A stretch of DNA of 40,456 nucleotides from CAYMUR01 sp964393615 (lineage in GTDB: Bacteria > Planctomycetota > Planctomycetia > Pirellulales > Pirellulaceae): NCBI GenBank assembly GCA_964393615.1, contig CAYMUR010000043.1, forward strand, positions 1-40,456, given 5' to 3'. The notes under the pieces were generated by a model that was given only the letters and a program-made list of their open reading frames with translations, had not been told where the DNA came from and made no database searches. Below are positions 23,172-32,836 of this stretch, in pieces. The position numbers and the translations under genes were made by a program. Position 1 is the stretch's first letter, and each line of letters opens with the position of its first letter.

Positions 23172-24794
23172 ATGTCAAAGATTATTGCTTTTGATCAGGA
23201 GGCTCGAGATGCCATCCGCCGTGGTGTGGGCAAATTGGCTAAGGCCGTCAAGGTTACATTAGGACCTAAGGGGCGCAATGTAATTTTGCAAAAGAGTTTT
23301 GGTTCGCCGACAGTGACCAAAGATGGTGTAACAGTCGCCAAGGAAATCGACTTGGAAGACGTGTATGAGAATATGGGTGCTCGCATGGTTCGCGAAGTAG
23401 CCAGCAAGACCAGTGACGTTGCTGGAGACGGCACCACGACGGCGACAGTTTTAGCGGAAGCTATTTTTAACGAAGGACTACGGGCAGTGGTGTCGGGCGT
23501 CAATCCTGTGCAAATGAAGCAAGGGATCGAGACAGCGGTGACTGAAATCACTGAAAAACTGCAGGGCATGTCCATCAAGGTTAAAGAAACTGAACAAATT
23601 GCCAGTGTTGGTGCAATTGCGGCCAACAATGATGCAGAGATCGGTAAGATTCTGGCGGCTGCAATGAGTAAAGTTGGCAACGACGGAGTGATTACGGTCG
23701 ACGAAGGCAAGAGCTTGGCGACCGAAACCGAATGGGTCGAAGGCATGCAATTCGATCGCGGATACTTGTCGCCTTATTTTGTTACCGACCCAGGAACGAT
23801 GCGGTGTGTGTTGGAGGAGCCGTATATCCTGGTCTTTGAAAAGAAGATTACCAACGTGAAGGACATTGTTCCGTTGCTGGAAGCAGTCGTCGGTCAAAGT
23901 AAGCCGCTGCTGATCGTGGCAGAAGACGTTGAAGGAGAAGCGTTGGCCACATTGGTGATCAACCGGATGCGGGGTTCTTTCAATGTTTGTGCCGTCAAAG
24001 CTCCGGGATATGGTGACCGTCGTAAAGCCATGATGGAAGATATTAGCATTCTCACGGGAGGCACTGCCGTTTTTGAAGCATTGGGCATCAAGCTGGACAG
24101 CCTGACGCTCAGTCATCTTGGCCGAGCCAAACAGATCACCGTCGACAAGGATAATACGACGATTATTCAGGGCAGTGGCAAAACGAGTGATATTAAAGCG
24201 CGTATCGATCAAATTCGTCGAGAGATTGACGGTTCGACGAGCGATTATGACCGCGAAAAATTGGAGGAAAGGTTGGCCAAGCTTTCTGGCGGTGTTGCCA
24301 AAGTGAATGTTGGTGCCGCCACGGAAAGTGAAATGAAGGAAAAGAAGGCTCGTGTGGAAGACGCATTGCATGCGACCAGAGCAGCCGTTGAAGAAGGTAT
24401 TCTTCCCGGTGGTGGTGTTGCTTTGCTGCGTGCGACGGCAAACCTTCAGCCAGCCGATGAGTTGACCAACGACGAAAAAATAGGTTTCAACATTGTGTTG
24501 CGAGCCTGTCGCGCACCATTATCCTGGATCGCCCAAAATGCCGGTCAGGATGGTGGCATTGTGTGTGAAAAAGTGCTCAATGGCAAAGGAAAGTTTGGTT
24601 ATAACGCTTTAACCGACGAATACGGTGATTTGGTCAAAGATGGCGTGATTGATCCTACCAAGGTGACGCGTACTGCACTCGCGAATGCTGCCAGTGTCGC
24701 TACCTTGCTGTTGTCCAGTGACGCTTTAATCGCTGAAAAACCAAAGGATGATAAGAGCAAGAAGGGGCACGGAGGCGACTACGACATGTATTGA
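23172..24794 (+). CDS. groEL: chaperonin GroEL
   Basis: A 540-residue Hsp60. Family motifs include KVTLGPKGRNVIL, the ATP-binding AGDGTTTATVLAEAI (about residue 85), GYLSPYFVTD, VKAPGYGDRRKAM and EEGILPGGGVALLR. It forms the double-ring folding chamber with GroES. AAGGAG lies 10 nt before ATG 23172. The C-terminus is SKKGHGGDYDMY and lacks the repeated Gly-Gly-Met tail of E. coli GroEL, which may alter the cavity floor. Planctomycetes often carry several groEL copies, and this one keeps the groES-linked arrangement. An intrinsic terminator closes the operon. Confidence 0.98.
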   Translation: MSKIIAFDQEARDAIRRGVGKLAKAVKVTLGPKGRNVILQKSFGSPTVTKDGVTVAKEIDLEDVYENMGARMVREVASKTSDVAGDGTTTATVLAEAIFNEGLRAVVSGVNPVQMKQGIETAVTEITEKLQGMSIKVKETEQIASVGAIAANNDAEIGKILAAAMSKVGNDGVITVDEGKSLATETEWVEGMQFDRGYLSPYFVTDPGTMRCVLEEPYILVFEKKITNVKDIVPLLEAVVGQSKPLLIVAEDVEGEALATLVINRMRGSFNVCAVKAPGYGDRRKAMMEDISILTGGTAVFEALGIKLDSLTLSHLGRAKQITVDKDNTTIIQGSGKTSDIKARIDQIRREIDGSTSDYDREKLEERLAKLSGGVAKVNVGAATESEMKEKKARVEDALHATRAAVEEGILPGGGVALLRATANLQPADELTNDEKIGFNIVLRACRAPLSWIAQNAGQDGGIVCEKVLNGKGKFGYNALTDEYGDLVKDGVIDPTKVTRTALANAASVATLLLSSDALIAEKPKDDKSKKGHGGDYDMY

Positions 24795-24867
24795 TCCCCA
24801 AGGGGATAGCACACAGATGTGTTGATGGTTGTGTGCCTTGTCGTCATTATGCTTTTGATTGAATTAG

Positions 24868-24900
24868 AGCCCGCCGGAATTGTTCCGGCGGGCTTTTTCT
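24868..24900 (+). terminator. intrinsic terminator of groESL
   Basis: AGCCCGCCGGAA and TTCCGGCGGGCT form a perfect 12-bp GC-rich stem with a 3-nt loop (TTG), followed by TTTTTCT. It lies about 75 bp after the groEL stop. Confidence 0.95.
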
Positions 24901-25090
24901 ATTGTTCGCTTGGGGTAGGCGTTGCACGATTGCGGCTTGGCGCTCTCTTGAGAGGGGACTATTCTCTGGTCAAAGGTCCTTGTGGATATTGAGAGGTACG
25001 GCTTTTCATGCGATTATCTAATCCCGATTGATAAATTCGTGCCGTTTGTGATATTTAAAAAGTCGTCTTTAACGTTGGCAATCCGTTCCG

Positions 25091-27451
25091 ATGGCAGCAC
25101 GCTTCCGAGCAAGAACCAAGTCGCCAGGTAAGACTTCTCTTTCGAACGAGGTTTCGCTACATCCTTCGGGCGATCTTTCGACCGCCCCACCCCGTGACCA
25201 TATTGTGGCAATTACTATCTCTCTGGTCACATTGATTGTCGTTTCTGTTTCAGTGTTTATCACACCCCGCATGACAGGTGACACCTTCATGACGATTGCT
25301 GGTGGGCAGGATGTGTTGGACGGAAAACTTGGTGCCCCAGACGATTGGGCATTCACTACGCAAGAGCGTGTATGGATTAATCAGAGCTGGGGTACGGGAT
25401 TATTATTTAATGTGGCTCATCGGTTATTGGGTTACAACGGCATTGTGATGATTAAGGCATCGTTGATTTGTGCTTTGGGAATATTTTTGGTGCGGGCAAG
25501 TGGTGAATTTGGTGTCAGGTCAAGTATTGGCATCTTAGTTTCGTCGTCGGCGCTATTTTCCGCTCGTCATTTTGTTGATATGCGGGCAAATGTTGTGGGA
25601 TTAGCATGCCTTGTTTTACTGATCTGTATTCTTTACTCGTCTGGCCGACGTCAGCAAAACATTTGGTGGGGTGTTGTTTTAATTACAGTCTGGTCCCACA
25701 TGCATGGGAGTTTTGTTTTCGGGATTGGTATGATGGGATTGTGGCTCCTGATAAATCTCGCTGTGTTTTGGATTGGCAGTCCCCATGCATTCCGAATGAC
25801 GGAACATTGGCCACTGATGTTGTGCACGATTCTGGCAGTTATTTTGCCGGCTGTAACCAGTCCATTTGGAATGGCTAATTTGACTCAGCCCTTCATGCTA
25901 TTACCCGAATTGCAAACAGAAGTGTGGCCCCTCCCAGCAAGTGAAATGCGTCCTATATTCCATGCAGCTAATAAATCATTTGTGGCAATTCGCGAGTTTA
26001 TTTTACTGCTCAGTTTATTAGTGACACCTGTTGTCGCCTGGCTGTTACACGGTTTTGTGATGAAAGATTGGTCCTGGCAGCAGATAAGTAGACAGCGTAC
26101 GGTTGCATTTGTTTTTACACTGGTGCTCGTAGTGGTTGCTGTCGTCATGTCCTTGCAGGCGCGCCGGTTTGTTCCCTTGGCATTACTGGCAGCGACACCG
26201 TTGGTGGCCTTTGAGCTCCAGTGGTTATTGAACCATCGCCGATTTGCATGGACTACTGTGATTTGTTTGCCAGTTGCAATCAGCCTGGGGATTTACCTGG
26301 AGACAGTGTGGCCTGGCGGCCTGTCGTCGGCGCCGATGGATTTACGGAAAGTGTGGTCGGTGGTAGCTCTGGTAATGTTATGCATTCCAATCCTTGGCAG
26401 CGGCATGGTGGCCGTTGTTGGCATATTCATTGCTGGTTGGCAACCCGATCAACGTCGGATTCAGTGGGCAGCTTCGGTGTTGGCAATCTGGATGCTTCTT
26501 CTTGTAGTATGCAACCTGCCCGCGATTGTCCGTTATTACCGACCTGCCAACCCGTTTTTACCCAGGCAGGGCCTGTTTGGTAGGATGATTCTTCGGCATA
26601 AATTTCCCGAAGCGGCAGCACAATTTATCAACGACAACCACCTTCATGGAAACGTTTTCAATGACTGGAAATGGGAAGGTTTTTTGCGAATGCATTGTCC
26701 GCAACTCCAAGTGTTTCTTGGAGGACGGTCACGCCAGGCCTACCCGGCGTCCGTGGCTAAAAAGTTTTTGGACATTAGTCGAGGAACTGGACTACACCAT
26801 CTTTCTCAAGTGGGTATCCGCTACTTAATTATTAGTAGTAAAGCGTCGCCGTTGTACAGAAATGTGATGCTCGATCGTGATTTTCCCTGGCAAGTGATTT
26901 TCTTGGATAATCACAGTTTGATTGCTGCCAATATGAATGATCCAGTAGCTCAACGGATCATGCAGGATGCGCTGGCCGGTGAATTAAAATATCCCTCGGC
27001 TGAAACCGAAAAAGTGAGCTTAGCCATCCAGTACCTGACCGACAAAACAGATTCATCCAGCACGAATGATACGATGAACGCTTGCAAAGAAGCGACGTTG
27101 GTTGCACCGACACCCTATGTGTATGGTCTTCTTCCATTGGCGGTTGTCCGCAAAAAAGTCAGCGGTCAATGGATGCGACGTTATTTGGAAGAAGAACTGC
27201 GGCGTTTAGAATTAGTGGATTTTCAGCACGCGGGGGGTGTCCATTTACTTGATAGTCGGCAGCGCGCAGCAGCGGTCCTCGCAAAAAGTTATAACGTTCA
27301 CCCACAAAAACAGATTGCAAAATTTTGGATTCAATATTCTCGGCAATTGTTTGATGTACGTGGTGCACTGCGCCAGGCGAAACCTTTGCCGCGCATTAGT
27401 CCACTCCCATCTCCTGAAAAATTAGAGCAAATGCAAAGAATGCCACAGTGA
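25091..27451 (+). CDS. large multi-pass membrane protein, GT-C glycosyltransferase-like
   Basis: 786 residues: a hydrophilic N-terminus of about 35 residues, then roughly ten to twelve membrane helices up to about residue 480, and a soluble C-terminal third. After the first helix comes a loop of the type seen in GT-C enzymes and related proteins (TGDTFMTIAGG ... DDWAFTTQERVWINQSWG). This places an Asp near the membrane exit, where lipid-linked sugar transfer occurs. No single catalytic residue can be assigned, so transferase activity is tentative. The C-terminal region (NDWKWEGFLRMHCPQLQVFLGGRSRQAYP) is like that of other planctomycete homologues as I recall them. ATG 25091 lacks a strong ribosome binding site. 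Confidence 0.7.
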   Translation: MAARFRARTKSPGKTSLSNEVSLHPSGDLSTAPPRDHIVAITISLVTLIVVSVSVFITPRMTGDTFMTIAGGQDVLDGKLGAPDDWAFTTQERVWINQSWGTGLLFNVAHRLLGYNGIVMIKASLICALGIFLVRASGEFGVRSSIGILVSSSALFSARHFVDMRANVVGLACLVLLICILYSSGRRQQNIWWGVVLITVWSHMHGSFVFGIGMMGLWLLINLAVFWIGSPHAFRMTEHWPLMLCTILAVILPAVTSPFGMANLTQPFMLLPELQTEVWPLPASEMRPIFHAANKSFVAIREFILLLSLLVTPVVAWLLHGFVMKDWSWQQISRQRTVAFVFTLVLVVVAVVMSLQARRFVPLALLAATPLVAFELQWLLNHRRFAWTTVICLPVAISLGIYLETVWPGGLSSAPMDLRKVWSVVALVMLCIPILGSGMVAVVGIFIAGWQPDQRRIQWAASVLAIWMLLLVVCNLPAIVRYYRPANPFLPRQGLFGRMILRHKFPEAAAQFINDNHLHGNVFNDWKWEGFLRMHCPQLQVFLGGRSRQAYPASVAKKFLDISRGTGLHHLSQVGIRYLIISSKASPLYRNVMLDRDFPWQVIFLDNHSLIAANMNDPVAQRIMQDALAGELKYPSAETEKVSLAIQYLTDKTDSSSTNDTMNACKEATLVAPTPYVYGLLPLAVVRKKVSGQWMRRYLEEELRRLELVDFQHAGGVHLLDSRQRAAAVLAKSYNVHPQKQIAKFWIQYSRQLFDVRGALRQAKPLPRISPLPSPEKLEQMQRMPQ

Positions 27452-27493
27452 ATGATCCGTCCGGTTGTGTAATACAGGGGTAGGCGTGTTGAC

Positions 27494-28234
27494 TTAACGT
27501 TTGATCCACGGCCCTCGTGGCAAAGGGATTAACATTGGAACGCGACGCCGATAATCCGCATACTCCGGGTGATTTTTGAGTAAGTCTCGTTCTTCCAACT
27601 GGATCGCAATCACAATATATGCGGTGGTTGCTAATGCTAATACAAGCCGCGTGCTGGTCATGGTTGGTGTTGCCCAGAACACGATCAGCCAACCGAAGTA
27701 AAGGGGATGGCGGGTCAGCTTATACAGATAAGGCTCTTGGAAGGGTATTGGATGTGGTACTTTACCCCTGAAATTTGCAGACACCTGTCGCAGGCCAAAT
27801 AGGTCAAAATGATGGATGAGAAACGTCGTGACCAATACCTGTGCCCAGCCCAGGCCATAGAGCGAGTAAATCACGGCATGGCACCATGGATCTTGGATTT
27901 CCCAAAGGATACCTCGTAGAGGTTGCCACTTCCAAAATAACAGGCCAAGTGCCAGGCTGGACAGCAATACGTAGGTGCTTCGTTCTGCGGATGGCGGGAT
28001 CCATTGGATCCAGCGACGCTTGAACCAGGGGCGTGCCATCACACTGTGCTGAATTGCAAAAATCAGTATCAGGATGAGATTAAGGATGAAAGGTTTTGAG
28101 TGTTGCAAATCGCGGGGCGCATCAACAGACTTCGGCACAAGGAAATTTCCGAGAAAACCTATCATATAGAATGTAGTGATCCCAAAGATCAGATAGCAAA
28201 TCACACCGTAAACCAGGATAATGAACCGTTTCAT
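27494..28234 (-). CDS. mddA: methanethiol S-methyltransferase MddA
   Basis: A 246-residue integral membrane methyltransferase of the NnrU/isoprenylcysteine methyltransferase type. The sequence closely follows MddA: ILVYGVICYLIFGITTFYMI at the N-terminus, GFLGNFLVPKSVD, FAIQHSVMARPWFKRRW, ERSTYVLLSSLALGLLFWKW, HPLYFGWLIVFWATPTMT and IVIAIQLEERDLLKNHPEYADYRRRVPMLIP. MddA methylates methanethiol with S-adenosylmethionine to form dimethyl sulfide. The start is set at ATG 28234 because the family begins at this helix; an in-frame ATG 28339 would add 35 polar residues unlike the family. It converges with the membrane protein gene and has no obvious operon partner. Confidence 0.87.
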   Translation of the reverse strand: MKRFIILVYGVICYLIFGITTFYMIGFLGNFLVPKSVDAPRDLQHSKPFILNLILILIFAIQHSVMARPWFKRRWIQWIPPSAERSTYVLLSSLALGLLFWKWQPLRGILWEIQDPWCHAVIYSLYGLGWAQVLVTTFLIHHFDLFGLRQVSANFRGKVPHPIPFQEPYLYKLTRHPLYFGWLIVFWATPTMTSTRLVLALATTAYIVIAIQLEERDLLKNHPEYADYRRRVPMLIPLPRGPWIKR

Positions 28235-28719
28235 GTAATGGTTCTGCGTCGGATACAAATCGAAATCATGGGTGAGCTTACTGGTGGATGCTTTGCTGGC
28301 TGACTGGTTACCAGGCAGACCATGGGTGTGAGGTAGCATCTCTCTGTAGCCTGACCTGTAGGTGCTCGTTCGTTTTCTACCATTTCAGTGTATTTCCAGT
28401 TGGGGCCAGGGCGTTTGTCACAGACTGACAAATGGTACCCGGTATTTGATAGGTCCATGCTGGTAACTGCTAGACGGTGGGTGCTGATGAAGAAGTCAAG
28501 GAACATATTAGCATATGCTCGCAGGTGATATTTGGGCTGTGACGTAATCAATGTGTTTTGCATTCTGTGGGGCAAAATCGTCGTGGTGCCGCTGGCAGGC
28601 GTAGAAAGCATCAGGAACCAGGATTCAATCCAAGATGGAACGCGGAATTGTGGTCCGACGACACGTTATCTGCGATCAAAATTGTAGTGGTTGCCTGCAG
28701 TGATAGGCTCCCTGGGCAA
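28235..28719. other. intergenic region, nothing recognised
   Basis: If mddA begins at 28339 the stretch is shorter. A minus-strand open frame (to 28611) overlaps the mddA start in another phase and has no recognisable content. No RNA gene or promoter is evident. Confidence 0.35.
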
Positions 28720-29067
28720 TTACAGACGATCCAGAATGCCAGCTATTTCACGGTGGAAGCCTCCTTGAGTGAGGACCTGGTCGCACCCAGCATCTCGGGC
28801 GGCATTCAGTTTTCCTTGATGGACGTGAGGGGCGTGGGCTAAAATGGGGCATTCCTTGGTCAGCTCGCGCAATTCGTTGACAACCTGTCGTGGATTGATT
28901 CCCGAGAGATTCATATCCAGAATTACCAGAGTTGTCTCTTTTGCTGTGGCATGCGCGATTAAGTCTTCTGTTGTGGAGACGACTGCCATCTCACCTCCTT
29001 TGGATTTCACGAGTCCAGTGACTTGAGAGGAGAATAGGAGGTCAGCCGTGAGATAGAGAATGTACAT
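28720..29067 (-). CDS. stand-alone receiver-like domain protein, degenerate
   Basis: 115 residues with the alternating strand/helix pattern of CheY-like receivers. The phospho-acceptor position is kept (Asp51 in VILDMNLSG), as is the usual start (YILYLTAD). The second acidic residue of the N-terminal pocket is missing, and the usual C-terminal Lys is replaced (VLTQGG), so it may bind partners without normal phosphorylation. There is no output domain or adjacent kinase. It sits between mddA and the PII gene on the same strand, but long gaps argue against a shared operon. Confidence 0.7.
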   Translation of the reverse strand: MYILYLTADLLFSSQVTGLVKSKGGEMAVVSTTEDLIAHATAKETTLVILDMNLSGINPRQVVNELRELTKECPILAHAPHVHQGKLNAARDAGCDQVLTQGGFHREIAGILDRL

Positions 29068-29116
29068 GATGAATGTTACGGATTGAAATAGGTGGCCTTA
29101 GTGAATCAGTGACTGT

Positions 29117-29148
29117 GGTATTCCATGATAGGGGTATTCCATGATAGG
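29117..29148 (+). repeat. 16-bp exact tandem duplication
   Basis: GGTATTCCATGATAGG occurs twice without a spacer (29117-29132 and 29133-29148), in the gap between the PII gene and the receiver-like gene. Confidence 0.9.
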
Positions 29149-29276
29149 ACATGTCAGGTACACGCTTTTTGGTGTTCATGATGTGACGGTCTGGTATCAG
29201 TAGAATCTTAAAACGTTGCACCCTACTTCAATGGCCCCGCTGTTCTGTGCACTATAAAACGTTGATGGACATTTCG

Positions 29277-29627
29277 TTAGTTGACGGCGGCTGGGCCGCG
29301 GCTGGAATCCGTTAAGCTGATTGCCTGGACCAAGGGAAGTACAAAGATTTTGCCGTCACCAATGATGCCTTCGGAACCTGTGCGGGCAACTTGTGTGATC
29401 GTATCGACAGTGCGGTCGAGAAAGTCATCATTGACAATGATTTCTAATGCAACTTTACGCAGCAAATTAGTTTTATATTCCGTGCCACGGTACATAGCTG
29501 TTTGCCCTCGTTGACGACCATACCCTTGCGCATCACAAACCGTCATGCGTTCCACACCGATCTTTTTTAATGCCTCACGGACGGCATTCAATTTCAAAGG
29601 CCGGATAATGGCGATGATCATTCGCAT
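29277..29627 (-). CDS. glnB: PII nitrogen regulatory protein
   Basis: A 116-residue trimeric PII signal protein that reports nitrogen and energy status by binding ATP/ADP and 2-oxoglutarate. It opens MRMIIAIIRPLKL, as PII proteins do. The T-loop carries YRGTEY, with Tyr51 at the classical uridylylation position, and the B-loop reads GIIGDGKIFVLPL, with a short insertion before it (RTGSEG). AAGGAG 5 nt before ATG 29627 and correct Tyr51 numbering fix the start; the longer frame from 29690 is rejected. No amtB or glnA lies next to it here, so its partner cannot be inferred from context. The gene symbol could equally be glnK. Confidence 0.92.
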   Translation of the reverse strand: MRMIIAIIRPLKLNAVREALKKIGVERMTVCDAQGYGRQRGQTAMYRGTEYKTNLLRKVALEIIVNDDFLDRTVDTITQVARTGSEGIIGDGKIFVLPLVQAISLTDSSRGPAAVN

Positions 29628-29972
29628 AGTTTCTCCTTCGTTTACCACCTGTGTAATCTTAGGATAACGAACGAAGACCGATGAGGGCAATGACGAATAA
29701 CAGTTCTTTTCCGGGAGAACGATTGCATCCTGGTTGGGTGCGACGTGAATGCTGGCAACTTTACAGCACAGGGCCGTAGGACTTTTGAACGTGGGTTGCC
29801 ACCTTGATTCACATGAGCAGAGTCATTCGAGTGCACAATGTGGTCAGGTCTGAATGCTGCTTTTAGGTAAGAGCAGTGTCAATGGTGGACCACTGAGCAT
29901 CCCGGTATTCACCAGAAATGTTCAGTGCGTGCTGCGAGGCGATATCAGAACGTTGGATTTTGTACGAACGCT
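29628..29972. other. 345-bp intergenic region, nothing recognised
   Basis: It lies upstream of the PII gene and downstream of the metalloprotease gene. No convincing ORF, terminator or NtrC-type promoter was seen. Confidence 0.35.
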
Positions 29973-32684
29973 TTATGGAGCGAACAGGCTCAGGCGAGCA
30001 TCTGCTACTTTACGGATACGATTTGCTGACTCAAGCAGGTGGGCGCGGGAATAGCTGTCAAGTGTGATGTTGCTGTTAAGTAATTTTTCCATGCGTTCGG
30101 CCAATGCTAACAACTCAGCATAAGTCAATGTTTGGCAGTCTTGTGGCGCGTTGGTGCGGCCCATGGCAATGTTGGCCAAACGTTTCAGGTAGAGCCTTTG
30201 CAAGTTACGACGCAGGCTAGTGATAGCCGGCTTTCGGTTCGTGTATTCACCTGGTTCCAGGGACTCCACTTCTGAAAAGATAGAATGGGTTAGCCGCTCA
30301 ATCAATTCGGCTGCTGTGAAAGCGTCTTGATCGGCTGGCAGCTTGGCTTCGTTATCATGCAGGCGAGATAGTGTATCAGTAGAGAACAGGCGATCCAGCA
30401 CGAAGGTTTGCCAGTAAGCAAGACCATCGTGTACGGGATAATCTGGGCGAAGTGTACGAATTGCCCCCCAGTGCTCCCAACGAGAAGAGAGCATCATGCT
30501 ATAGATTTCAGTGGGGAATTGATAGGCTTCCGGCCCAAAAACTTCTTTTTCCAGTAATGCAACGGCATCTCGCTGTTTGGCTGGATCAACAATTTCCAAT
30601 GGTTTTGCTGCATCCTTGTCCCCTTTGTGGCTACGACTGATACGAATACCACCGACGTAACGGGCCACATGGTACAACGCAATACTGTGATGATGTAGTA
30701 GCGAGTTGAATGCGCGACGGGAACTAGCGTAACTCTCGCCGTTATCGGTCATCCGATTGACCAAGTCAGGGATTGTCTCGTTGATCAGTTGCACACGTAA
30801 CGTAGCATATTCGATGGCATCACTGCCCAAGTCCATAATTCCTGATTCGGGATCCAATTGCACTCCATGGGTATCTTCGTCGGTCGCGTAAGCCAGACCT
30901 GGTTCGCTGCTACGGGCCGCGATTTCTTGCAGTTGAGTCTTCTCACCTGTGGTTCCACCCGATAGTGTTTTGTAACCATATTCGATCGTCCAATAGTCAT
31001 AGGGACCGATGGTGGGCGTAAAATAATAGCCTTGTTCTGATCCTTTGGGAACGATGTTTGCTGGATCGTAATCCATGACCGATCCCAATATACCGATTTC
31101 TTCGCTACCGGTTTCATTGATTGCTTTCAGGCTGAGGTAACTACTCCCCTTGAAGTTGTGTCGCAAACCCAATGTGTGACCGATTTCGTGCATGACAGTG
31201 CCTTTGAGGCCCTGGTGAATCAGTTTTTCAATTTCTTCGGCTCGCCCTTCGGTGGATACCTGCGTGGCAATCACGGTACGTCCAAATGCCAACTCGCGTG
31301 ACAAGGTGCCTGCCCGATAGCACTGTGAGTGTCTCCAACGTTCCCCGAGTGGTAATCCCTGTTGTGTCATTAGCGAATCAAAACGGAACAGTCTGTCTGC
31401 CTCTTCTTTTTTCACCTCTTCCGGTGCGATTGTCTCAAAAAGGTATTCATAGTGTTCAACCATATTTGAGTTCAGCAAAATATCAGCGTCGAGAATCTGG
31501 CCGGTGTAGGGATTGACTCGCGAGGGGCCGATTCCTGAAAACGGTGCATCCGCGGTCATCCAGCGTATGAAATTGTAGCGTATGTCTTCTGGTTTTTTTT
31601 CTGAATGATCGGGCTGTTGCCGTACCTCGATTGCTTCTACGATTCCTGCTTTGGCAAAAGCCTTGTTCCATTCCAAAATCCCTTGCCGAATGGTATTTCG
31701 AAATTTGAACGGGACGGTGTTTTCTATGTAAAAAATGATCGGTTCCTTCGGTGGAGAAGGATCCAGTTTGGAGTCTGCTTTTTTCAAGTCCCAGCGATTG
31801 ACATAGCGCGTAAACTGTTCTGGCTCCCCCTTGGATGAATAGTCTCGGATCACGGTTAAAAAGTAACCAAGTCGATCGTCAGCCAGTCGCGGTTGATATC
31901 CTGTTTTCGGTAGTTGGCTGATTGAGTAGTGGATATTCAGGGTGACTCCGCGTGAATCGGCAACCGAGTTAATTCGGGTTCGGCCACTGGACGTGTAAGT
32001 TGCTACAACTTCCAATTCCACGTTGTGCGGAAACCCTTGCACGGGTGCCCAGATGCTTTTGGAGGGTGAAAAACTGAATCCCGGCAGTAAATGCGAAATT
32101 TGTGGCAGGTCGGTCATGAACACTGACCCCAGATCAATCAGGTCTCCCCCTTGAGGACCTTTGGCAATGATCGGCAGACTGAAGAGTACGCTGTCGGTAT
32201 ACGAATGTTGAACGGCTGTCGCTTCGGGACTTCCCGAGGCTGCACGAAAACGAACGTTTTTGCGCACCAGTAGGACGCGTTTGTCAACCTTACGAAAAGA
32301 CCATATCCAATCGTCGTTCCAGCTCATACCACCCACCAACCAGCCTTCGCCGATTCCACGCGCAATCGAGATCAGCACGATGTATTCTTTGCCATATTCA
32401 CTACTGCGCAGTTCTGCAAAAAGCTTGTTTTCCTTCTGGTAAAGCTGAATCATGCCTTTGATCGCCTTGGCATCCTTCAGAATAGCCACATGTTCTGGTT
32501 GTGGTGGCTTACCCACAGTTACAGGGGCACTCTTGTCGCTAGGTTTTTTCTGACCGCTGTCCGTCACCGTCTCAGTAGGTTTGCTGGCTTGAGACGATGT
32601 TGGGCTATCTGTGTCGGCGCGCAGAGAATTTGAAAAAACTTGAAACGTCAGAACGGTGACCAAAAGAAAGAAGCAGATTCGCAT
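29973..32684 (-). CDS. secreted zinc-dependent metalloprotease (metzincin, DUF4953/DUF5117 type)
   Basis: The 903-residue protein has a cleavable-type signal peptide (MRICFFLLVTVLTFQVFS, ending near LRAD), then a Thr/Ser/Lys/Pro-rich linker to about residue 65. A beta-rich N-terminal domain (DUF5117-like) follows. The catalytic motif HEIGHTLGLRH is at residues 499-509: two His and a third His coordinate zinc and Glu acts as base, the extended HExxHxxGxxH of metzincins. The downstream SVMDYDPANI contains the Met-turn. The C-terminal region is helical. It probably acts in the periplasm or outside the cell on unknown protein substrates. It is a single-gene unit. Confidence 0.9.
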   Translation of the reverse strand: MRICFFLLVTVLTFQVFSNSLRADTDSPTSSQASKPTETVTDSGQKKPSDKSAPVTVGKPPQPEHVAILKDAKAIKGMIQLYQKENKLFAELRSSEYGKEYIVLISIARGIGEGWLVGGMSWNDDWIWSFRKVDKRVLLVRKNVRFRAASGSPEATAVQHSYTDSVLFSLPIIAKGPQGGDLIDLGSVFMTDLPQISHLLPGFSFSPSKSIWAPVQGFPHNVELEVVATYTSSGRTRINSVADSRGVTLNIHYSISQLPKTGYQPRLADDRLGYFLTVIRDYSSKGEPEQFTRYVNRWDLKKADSKLDPSPPKEPIIFYIENTVPFKFRNTIRQGILEWNKAFAKAGIVEAIEVRQQPDHSEKKPEDIRYNFIRWMTADAPFSGIGPSRVNPYTGQILDADILLNSNMVEHYEYLFETIAPEEVKKEEADRLFRFDSLMTQQGLPLGERWRHSQCYRAGTLSRELAFGRTVIATQVSTEGRAEEIEKLIHQGLKGTVMHEIGHTLGLRHNFKGSSYLSLKAINETGSEEIGILGSVMDYDPANIVPKGSEQGYYFTPTIGPYDYWTIEYGYKTLSGGTTGEKTQLQEIAARSSEPGLAYATDEDTHGVQLDPESGIMDLGSDAIEYATLRVQLINETIPDLVNRMTDNGESYASSRRAFNSLLHHHSIALYHVARYVGGIRISRSHKGDKDAAKPLEIVDPAKQRDAVALLEKEVFGPEAYQFPTEIYSMMLSSRWEHWGAIRTLRPDYPVHDGLAYWQTFVLDRLFSTDTLSRLHDNEAKLPADQDAFTAAELIERLTHSIFSEVESLEPGEYTNRKPAITSLRRNLQRLYLKRLANIAMGRTNAPQDCQTLTYAELLALAERMEKLLNSNITLDSYSRAHLLESANRIRKVADARLSLFAP

Positions 32685-32836
32685 GGTGGTCGTACCTTGT
32701 AGGCTGACTCGAAACTGGAGTCAGCGGCGTTCGGTAATCGGATGGGAAAAACAGTATGGTTGGAGGGACAATGACAAGCTACATAACGCCACAAACTTGT
32801 TTATAAATATACCCCAATTTACCAGGGAGGGAAAAC
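32685..32836. other. divergent intergenic region
   Basis: It lies between the metalloprotease start and the small plus-strand ORF. It contains A+T-rich TTTATAAATATA at about 32799-32810, which could hold a -10 box, but no matching -35 at standard spacing was found. Confidence 0.35.

Noticed and set aside
23478..24371. 297-codon minus-strand open frame inside groEL
   Set aside because: It is an antisense shadow of a highly conserved gene with biased codon use.
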